NCBI GenBank assembly: GCA_963556195.1
Contig: OY744517.1
Location: 81,369,214 to 81,433,213 of the forward strand
Length of the DNA: 64,000 bases
Origin: Sepiola atlantica
Taxonomy: Eukaryota > Mollusca > Cephalopoda > Sepiida > Sepiolidae
Direction of reading: 5' to 3'
This document shows, one piece after another, positions 56,280-64,000 of the stretch. Positions within the stretch are counted from its first letter, which is position 1; each line of letters begins with the position of its first letter. The position numbers and the translations under genes are program-made. A model generated the notes under the pieces. The model searched no databases and was not told where the DNA came from. It saw only the letters and a program-made list of their open reading frames with translations.

Positions 56280-56560
56280 GTCTAATAAAATATAACAAAT
56301 ACTGACCCAACGGGTCACAGGTGGTCTAATCTCCGTACACACTTTATGACGTCATGAAAGATGAATGGTAGTTTTTGGCAAAAAAATAAAGCTAGTACTG
56401 TGACGTCATTCAATTTCTGTTTGTTTTGGGGGAAAAACAGCCGTAACTTGTAATTTCCAAATATTTATGAAAACATCCTGAAATTTCCACATCTCATCAT
56501 GTATAACAGATACTGACCCAATAGGCCACGGATGGTTTAGCAATAATAAATGTGACTTAA
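56280..56560. repeat. Dispersed repeat related to 51.15-51.43 kb
   Basis: Two internal copies of ACAAATACTGACCCAACGGG/ACAGATACTGACCCAATAGG start at 56291 and 56505, plus TGACGTCAT twice (56347, 56401). Confidence 0.55.
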
Positions 56561-56610
56561 CATTTTATTGTTGTCATAAAGCTCTAGCTGAAAGGATATT
56601 GAGCTCTATG

Positions 56611-56796
56611 TGCAAGGTCTGCTGTCTTGAATCGACTCTGTGTAAGGTCTGCTGTCTTGAATCGACTCTGTGTAAGGTCTGCTGTCTTGAATCGACTCTG
56701 TTCCAGGTCTGCTGTCTTGAATCGACTCTGTTCCAGGTCTGCTGTCTTGAATCGACTCTGTTCCAGGTCTGTTGTCTTGAATCGACTCTGTTCCGA
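56611..56796. repeat. 30-bp tandem repeat, 6 units
   Basis: Perfectly spaced 30-bp units, TG[C/T]AAGGTCTGCTGTCTTG AATCGACTCTG in the first three and TTCCAGG-starting in the last three. The change of variant halfway shows two amplification steps. Frames with 10-residue periodicity on both strands are by-products. Confidence 0.97.
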
Positions 56797-57236
56797 TTTT
56801 GAGAAGTTGATTTGAATATTTTATACACACACATTAAATCGTTATTTATGCCGGTAACGGTTGTGATTTGGGTAATCAATATTTGTTTACGTTTCTTTAC
56901 TTTCGATGATAAACGTACATGAAATTTTACAATTTATCTTTATAATCCATACATATATTATTTATGACTCCTCCGATTATTCGTTTCTACCCGTACCCCC
57001 TCCTCTAACAATCTTTATTTTGTTTGCTAATTACAGCAAATCTAAAATATTAATGAACAATATTACATGCATTTCTTTTTCTATTAACTTTCTTTATTTT
57101 ATTTTTTAAAAGCATCCTTTCAAGTTCTAAAATGATAGATTTAAAATTCTTTTGAGCTTAAAAGAAAAACGTCCACCAGCGATTTTAAAGTATTAAAATT
57201 AGTTACACATTTTCAAATTTTAAAGTGTTTGCCTTT

Positions 57237-57677
57237 TTGGCACTTCTGTAGTATATATGAAGCAGCAGATTTTCTGTCCTTCTATTGAAAATAAAGGGAG
57301 GTAATTCAACCGGAAGTGATTTTTTTACAACATAAAAAAAATGCAAGACTGATTTGTTTTTGGGTAACAATTAACAATTTTTTTTTTTATTATATAAAGT
57401 AAAAAAAAATTAAATAAAAAACCCTAATCCTTAACCCTAAACCCTAACCCTAAGAAATCAGGCGGTGTGCCTGTAAAAAATCTATTGTTTTTTGCGGCTG
57501 GTTCATTAAATTACCAATGTCTCGAAGATTAATCTCATTTAACTCCATTTTCTAAATACTAAATTCAACTTCCGGTGAATTCTGAATGAATGGTACTTGG
57601 AGAAAAAAAAACGGAACTCTTCAATTTCGATTTCTTAATCGGCAGCTGCTTCATATATACTACAGAAGTGCCGAATT
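57237..57677. repeat. Dispersed repeat R5, copy 2, with ~28-bp inverted ends
   Basis: Ends TTGGCACTTCTGTAGTATAT ATGAAGCAG and its reverse complement at 57649-57677. The right half, read on the - strand, has ACCGGAAGTT and an ATG-started NEINLRDIGNL peptide and matches 18825-19010. The left half contains a telomere-like array. Confidence 0.8.
57421..57456. repeat. Short interstitial telomere-like array
   Basis: About five imperfect CCCTAA units (CCCTAATCCTTAACCCTAAA CCCTAACCCTAAG), the metazoan TTAGGG repeat in reverse. Confidence 0.9.
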
Positions 57678-59989
57678 TAAAAAAAAATTTTAGTTCAGAA
57701 GGTCTAAAAAATATAATTTAACAATCCAAAATGTGTGCGAAAACCAAGTGAGGTATTTCAACGGTCCCTATACTACAATTGAACCGTCTGCTTTAAAAAG
57801 ACCATTTAATGACTTGCGTTGATTGAAATGGAAATTCTTTAAAATATCAGCAAATTGCTAAGAATCTATAAACTCTTTCGTTTAATGTTTTACATTTAAC
57901 GTAAGTTTTCTTTTCACATTAGTCTTGATTGAAATATCTTAACGTTAATGTCTTCGCAGTACAAGTAGTTAATATTACATCTTTTACCCGACGGTGTTTC
58001 GGGTAGGTATTAACCAGAGCATGGCTAACAAAATAAGGAAAAATCTGACAGTTTGATCTAGTTTCAGTGTTGTTTTTGAAACCACTACCAGCAAGAATAC
58101 TAATACCCCCCCCCCCCCCAATTAATTTGGTCCTTTGTGACCACAAAGGAATAAATATTATAAAAAACAAACTTTTTTTTACCATAACCAGAATCTTACG
58201 ATGTAAGGTTTATAAGTATCTTGTATAGTTTTTTTTTTTTTTTTTTTACTTTAGCCAGAAACACACACACACACACACACACAGAATTACAACTTTTCTT
58301 TTGTAATAGTCAAGATCTCAAGTATCTCTTAGTTTTTTTTTGTTGTTTTTTCTTATAAAAATAATGGTGCCATTTCAGTCTTGTTTCATAGCATTCCATT
58401 TTGCTAACGAATTGTAGATTAATTAAAAATGTATTTTAACTGTAAAAATTTACCATGAAAATATTGTTTACACAAGACAAAGGTCTGTTAAAAAAAAATG
58501 TAAAATAAGATTTTCCATTTTTTTTTTCTTCTCTGAAACTGTTAGAATAATTTGTGTAACCATCTGGCACGACTAAAAGTATTTTCTTATTGAGACAGTC
58601 CAGCAACTTTTGCTAGAAATTTGATATATCCATGCAAAAATGTTGACAATCCTAGTACATTTTATTTATCATTTATCCTCTGCAAGCGGGTAAGACTTCC
58701 TCCGATGGTGCCACCTGTTGCCTCTAAGATAGATTTTATAAACAAGATATTTACAATTGTTTCATTATCTGCCATCTTTGACAATTTCACAAGTATTTCC
58801 TAAAAAAATTTTTTTTTTTTATCATTCAACATAGATGAGTTCCAGCCTAGCTGTCGTCATTTTGAGTCATCAAAGAAAGCTGTCTGCCACTTATTATTAT
58901 TATTATTATTATCCAAATTATCATATTATGCTTATTTTAAACTGATTTTAAAAATCTTTCTTTTTTTTTAAAAATAATATTTTGCCTTTTGTTCATCTAA
59001 ATTTCTGAGGGATTTTTTTTACGATCCTACGTCATCAGGTTTGAATAAAAACTGATTTTTGATAAAGTTATTCTGTATTCATTTTGCTTGCCCTACATTC
59101 ACAAGTATTGGCCATCAGCATTATATTAATCATATTAAAGTAATGAATTGCACAGAAAAATATAGCCAAATTTATTTTGAAGGAACCAAAACTTCAAAAC
59201 GGCTTGCATAACTATAATGTACTATTGATCATACTCCAGTAATATTTCAACCTAATTGGTATCAATTGTCCCAAATACAACACTAAACTGCCTCGAACAC
59301 CTTTGCGCAAGTTGTTTGTCTCCATCACCCCAAACCGATCAGTCTAGGCCCTTTCTACTTTTTTTTTTTTTTTTTGCCTATCTTAATTCTGAAGCTTTCT
59401 CTATTCCAACCAAAATTTTCAAAATATATAATATTTATGTAAGAAAGGCTTTTCCCTGCTAAAAAAACTGTTTTGCAACTATTGTTTTCCTCCACTGAAA
59501 ATTCCATCACGCAACATAGGCTTTTTCCTGCCAAAAAGCTTGGTATACAACAAAAACTTTACTTTAAAAAAAAAAATGCATAAAAAGAAAATGTAATTTT
59601 ATTGCATATCATTATTTTCATTTCCCTGCTGGATTTATACTTCAAAATCACTAACTGCTCCTTTGCAAATGAGGACACTTGTTCATCGAGGGTGGCATAC
59701 CACAATTTTCTGATGAGGTCCTGGTGGTTTAGTGACCCTTTACCTGTAGTCAGATGGTGAATGGGTAACAACACTCCACTTTGATCTCTATTTCGAAACG
59801 ACCCTCTACCCTTCTGGTTTGTTAGACTAATTGTTTAATAATCAAAGACTATCACCACATGTGTGTACATATGTGCTGGCTAGTGTTAGCAGGGCAGGAG
59901 GATTCAGGTTTGAGATGTGGCTGATCCTCCTTTGATCACCTGAGGGAGTGCTCGCTTGCTTCAATCTTGTCTATTATCGACTGAGTATT
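57678..59989. other. Intergenic, nothing recognised
   Basis: About 2.3 kb with C13 at 58108, poly-T near 58229, (CA)n at 58261-58283 and (ATT)n at 58893-58911. No gene or shared repeat seen. Confidence 0.45.
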
Positions 59990-60341
59990 GATTTACTCCT
60001 CTCCAGGAGTTAGACACAAGGCCAGTTTTATCTTACTCTCACAAGTAAGATTTGACCCAAGGTCGGGTCGGGAAAGTGGGATTTGAAAAGCCAGCGCCCG
60101 AGAGGTGAGCACTCTGGCCATTAAAAATTGCCTTGGCAGCCCCGTCGGCATTCCCCGGTAGGGGCGCCTCAGGCAGGAAGCAATAAACTTACTCCTCCCC
60201 AAAGAGGGGAGGTGAAGCCTGGGAGGGTCGAACCTCCTAGAACTGCACAGGATAGACCCGCGGAAATCAAGCCCCAAAGGCCAAGATAATACCAGTCTAT
60301 GGGTGCAGTATCCATCGGAACAGATACTACACTTTGATCTT
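59990..60341 (-). mobile_element. U2-headed SINE, long form, copy 5
   Basis: Tail TTTACTCCTCTCCAGGAGTT, full body, head TACTACACTTTGATCTTAAT. A small deletion removes the CCGGCGTAA/CATAGA segment before the head. Confidence 0.93.
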
Positions 60342-60429
60342 AATCAGCTGAGTAACCTGTAGAGATCATGACGAATGAGATGAGTCGTAATAAGGAAGCC
60401 TTGAGGTAGCTGGGGGAATATCGTTGATG

Positions 60430-61062
60430 CATGTTTCTGCTAAATTCTAATGGCTTCCATAAAAACAAAAGAATCCCAAAAGTTGATTTATTCTACCACT
60501 CCAGAAAGTACCTCCTATCTAAAAGTCGGATACATCCTTAGATGGAGTACTGCTGCCCCATCTGGGGAGGTGCTGCTCAGAGGACTCTTTCCTGCCTTGA
60601 CAGAGTACAAAATCGACATCGCAATCTAGTGTAGGATGATCTCTTTACAGCCTCTTTCTCACAGAAGATACGTTGCTAGTCTTTCTCTACTCTACTGTTA
60701 TTTCCATGGAAGGTGCTCGATTGAGCTCCAATCTCTAGTTTCTCCTTATAAGACATTCAAAGCAAGAACTCGTCTTATTACCATAACTGTGAAGAACTTT
60801 CCTTTCTTCCTCCATGTACCTAACATTAAACAGAATTTTCATAAACACATTACCAGGGGACTACTTCCCTGCATGCTATAACATGGTCATTTTCAAATCT
60901 AATGTGAACATATGCTTGCCATAAACCGTTCTCATAAGTAATAAAATTTTGTTTATTCAATTCATTTCCTCTCATAATATTCTTCATCATTCAACTAACG
61001 ATCAGTCCATCCCATTAACCCTTATCAACGAGTGGCTTTTAGCCTTGATAAGTGATGACATG
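60430..61062 (+). mobile_element. LINE family B, 3' fragment 3
   Basis: Encodes (with stops) PKVDLFYHS-type, then MEYCCPIWGGAAQRTLSCLD, the region corresponding to 41.3 kb, and the C-terminal block ATACACATGGTCATT-like end. 3' UTR with AACGAGTGGCTTTTAGCCTT GATAAGTGATGACAT. Longer than fragments 1 and 2. Confidence 0.85.
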
Positions 61063-61289
61063 AAAAAAGCAAACAAAAAGCTATAATTTGCATGCATAGT
61101 TGACTGTATCAACTTCACTGAATAAATGTTGTTAAACCAATTGAAGGACAAACCATATCGTGCTTTGTCACTATTTGCTATTGAGAAATCGTTATCAGAT
61201 AAGCTGAAATGCATAAATGTTTTTACAAAAACTTATCTACGCGGACACTTTATCAAAGTGAATAAACAAAAGCAGATCTGGATTCTCCT

Positions 61290-61800
61290 TACAATGAGGA
61301 TTCTGCAGCAAAAAAGTGTTTCTTTTGGATCATTCGGACTACTGTTATGTGGTATTCTCACAACGTTTCGGCCGATGTAACCTCCGATCATCTTCAGGTG
61401 TATCTTGTCGACCTCTGGAATCTATACGGAATTTCGAACGGAACCCTTTATTGAATCCACGCAAGGACCCATAGCGTATGGATAAAGTACTAAGTAAAAA
61501 TCAGTTATGAATGACACTCTTCTGGGTGTTGAAGGTTCAATCCTCAATGCAGGCGATACTAAGAATACAATTGCGAATTAGTTAAGACTTCTGCCTAGTC
61601 TTGGCTAACGGAACGAGAGTATGCTACCCCGTGGATTAAATAACGGGTTCCGTTCAAAATTTTGGACAAATTCCCTCCAGAATTCGACAAGATACACCTG
61701 AAGAAGGTTGGAGATTACATCGGCCGAAACGTTGTGAAAATAACACTCAAGATGAGAACAGTAGTCCGAATGATACAAATTATCAATCCTCATCTCAAAT
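61290..61800. mobile_element. Foldback element with ~160-bp arms
   Basis: 61294-61454 and 61637-61790 are imperfect reverse complements: CAACGTTTCGGCCGATGTAA versus TACATCGGCCGAAACGTTG, CTTCAGGTGTATCTTGTCGA versus its complement, and TTCGAACGGAACCC. The middle (~180 nt) is non-coding. A single arm relative is at 37090. Confidence 0.88.
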
Positions 61801-61922
61801 TCAGAAACACAAACTAAAATTTCTTCTCAAAATAATAGTTGTAAAAAAAATATTAAAACGGAAAAACAACAAATGTCCTTGTATTAACCTTCACCCCCAA
61901 TAAAACACCCAGTAAAATCAAA

Positions 61923-62920
61923 ATGAATTATATGATGGTAACAATTGAACTATATATACTAAACCCACTCAGGTGTTTTAACTGTCAGAAATATAATCAT
62001 CGGCTAACAAAGGACACTAAACAACTAACCTATCGGGAGTATGGACACAAAAAAACTCAGATCATTCAACCAGAGATTGACCAAATATCATTCAATCTGT
62101 CAGCTGTTGAGTGGGTGGGGGTACCGCCGGCATATATGCAAGATCTTGTGAAATCTGGCAGAAACAAAGAAATAGGATATAAAAGAAAACTTTCTTTACC
62201 AGGAGTCAAGGAGCAGACCAAAAAATTTCATAAAATGATGTTAAATATGACCAAAACTTTATGAAGCACAGACATCAATCCAAATACTGAAAGAACAAAA
62301 AGTACTCATCACAGTAATAAAATTAAAAAGCTCAAGAGACTGAAACACACCACGAAATCACATTTTTATTTGTAGTCCAACAAACTAAATACTTAGAAAT
62401 AATACTCAACAGCAAATCAAACTTTAAAGCACATATTAATCACCTGAAAGAAAAATGCTAAAATCCTTTAAAAATCTTAAAAGTAGTATCAAAAAATGAA
62501 CCGAGGAACAAATCTAAAAGTAATGCTCATCAGACTCAAACTTTATTATTGATGTACTATCTACAGTGTCACACATCAATCCTATTTAAATAAATCACAA
62601 ACTCTATAAAACGAAAAGCTGAGACTAAATTTAAGGGTCTTTCGCACTTCATCCATGTATATAATAAACAAGATGCCTCCATGGTTAATCTCCAAACCAC
62701 ACATAGACATAACATTGATTCAACAACATAACATAACTAACAACCTCATCAGCCAAAGTGAATTTGGAGAACTAGGAGATAAATACCATGATTATGCATC
62801 TAGTCGGGCAGATGGTAAACAATCTTATATGCAACAGGGGAAGCAGCTACCAATATACATACGTATAAACAAATCAGACTGCCAAATAATGCTTACATCT
62901 ACACAACTGACATAAAACAT
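61923..62920 (+). pseudogene. Jockey-like LINE remnant: ORF1 zinc knuckle and ORF2 C-terminus
   Basis: The first frame (61923-62264) includes PLRCFNCQKYNH, the start of a CCHC knuckle as in Jockey-type ORF1 proteins, with later cysteines lost. Then, near 62370-62640, TKYLEIILNSKSNFKAHINH and a Tyr-rich stretch correspond to the KYLGIILDSKLNFKAHI block after the reverse-transcriptase core. 62655-62915 gives KMPPWLISKPHIDITL and continues open to TAA. So the endonuclease and polymerase core are deleted and many stops are present. Distinct from families A and B. Confidence 0.7.
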
Positions 62921-64000
62921 AAAAATAGTCCTAGGCATGATCAAGGAAGAGAAGGCACTCCAGAAAAACATTCGACTCTGAGTCAGCGAGCCGCTATTCC
63001 GAATTTACAACAGCAAGCCGCAATCAATAGACTGTCTCTCCGGTCATAATTTTTAAAAAGACAAAATCTTTTTCATGTAAAACTTATTATTAAAATTTGC
63101 TGAAAGGAAAAGTTTTATATTTTTATTTGAAATAATTTCTTTTAGAAAAATAAGTATTCAAATAGGTATTTTGTCTTATTTTATTTTTTTCTCAAAACAT
63201 TGAAATATAAACCGTTCGAACAAAATTAGTTTACTGAAAAAATTAAATTCTACAACTATATCTAATATTAGCACCCCCCCCCTCTTCAAAAAAAATAAAA
63301 CTTAAAAAATTGTTTAAAAATATAAATCCTTCGGACAAAATTATTTTACTGAAAAAATAACTTTTTAAAACTAAAAATTAGAAGAAAACAAAACCCTGCT
63401 TTGATATAAAAATAACTCCTCGAGCGGATGTGCTGTTGAATAAGATTGATCCTACCCTCTCTTTATTTGAAACTTTAATAAAGAGCCGATCTTATATAGC
63501 CTTATATTTCATGGCATTAGGGAAGTGATTTTGTGATATTTTCTGCTGTCTTGTTTTCATCTTTTATGTAATCTTTGAAACTGAATTTTGATTCTTTAAG
63601 AACATAATTACAAGTGAAGAATTCAATTCATATTTTCCTTATTTCTTATTTATATTGAATGCTAACAGGTTTTTAACTTCCTTTTGAGCCATCTTAAAAT
63701 GTTATTTTCAATCTATTGTTCAGTGTTTATTTTATACTTTCCTGAATTAAAAGAAAAACATATGAATTTTATTGTTATTAACTTGTTATTTTGTGTATTA
63801 TATTTACTGAAGATTAACTACATAGTTGCATGTAAAACACCACCGCTCAACTCCAACATCAAATGATATACATGGTTCAATAATTTTTCTATGTTGAACT
63901 GTAAAACCTGTAACAGTGGTCTATGACTTTTTATGCTTGTTTAATAATGGGTGACAGTATTATTAGGTTTTACATTTATTCTATTGGTAACAACAGAAGG
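62921..64000. other. AT-rich intergenic stretch
   Basis: Nothing recognised up to the window end. C9 run at 63274. Confidence 0.5.

Noticed and set aside
56574..56879. 101-codon reverse-strand ORF with 10-residue repeats
   Set aside because: By-product of the 30-bp tandem repeat; the forward strand is equally open.
57421..57456. Chromosome end
   Set aside because: Only about five imperfect units, flanked on both sides by unrelated sequence within a dispersed repeat.
59993..60277. 94-codon reverse-strand ORF (and relatives at 16754 and 50384)
   Set aside because: Lies in the body of the U2-headed SINE; the frame is present in several copies only because the copies are similar, and no start or domain is conserved.
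61605..61793. 62-codon reverse-strand ORF
   Set aside because: Falls within the arm of the foldback element.

Overview
The window looks like AT-rich intergenic DNA from an animal nuclear genome. The source is most likely a mollusc or another lophotrochozoan. I infer this from long (TA)n/(CA)n microsatellites, decayed non-LTR and Gypsy retrotransposons, hAT-type miniature elements, tRNA-headed SINEs, a short TTAGGG-type array and the absence of any bacterial gene organisation. The species is not identifiable from sequence alone. No complete host gene is visible. Nearly every long open frame is either a simple-repeat artefact or a broken transposon gene.

Layout. 1-1245 is a TTTA/TTCA tetranucleotide array. 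3.4-5.0 kb holds a few short coding-like stretches. 5.5-7.6 kb is a 5'-truncated, frameshifted non-LTR retrotransposon (family A). 11.6-15.4 kb is a nest of LTR-like repeats with tRNA-Trp-type primer-binding motifs, including a 39-nt antisense copy of the 3' half of tRNA-Trp between 17-bp direct repeats. 15.5-19.4 kb contains two hAT miniature elements with perfect 8-bp target duplications. 22.4-24.2 kb is a Gypsy-like deletion derivative (LTR, broken gag, LTR). 25.2-28.5 kb holds three inverted-repeat elements. 28.5-29.7 kb is a transposon-type protein gene broken by a SINE. 37.7-38.3 kb is another frameshifted transposon-type ORF. 39.7-40.0 kb may be the last exon of a host gene. 40.9-44.3 kb is a non-LTR element (family B) whose reverse-transcriptase core has expanded into 41 perfectly phased 57-bp repeats. 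45.6-48.4 kb holds LTR-like direct repeats and a 23-bp satellite. 51.6-53.0 kb has a possible promoter and first exons of a host gene. 53.5-62.9 kb is again SINEs, foldback elements and LINE remnants.

The unifying theme is a SINE family whose 5' head is the first ~40 nt of U2 snRNA. Twelve copies or parts are present, in at least three architectures: a long U2-headed form, a short U2-headed form, and a form with a different start but the same body. One locus is a + copy joined to a reversed U2 head, so its transcript could fold into a long hairpin. The 3' tail of this family is also on a tRNA-headed SINE, which suggests shared retrotransposition machinery and head exchange.
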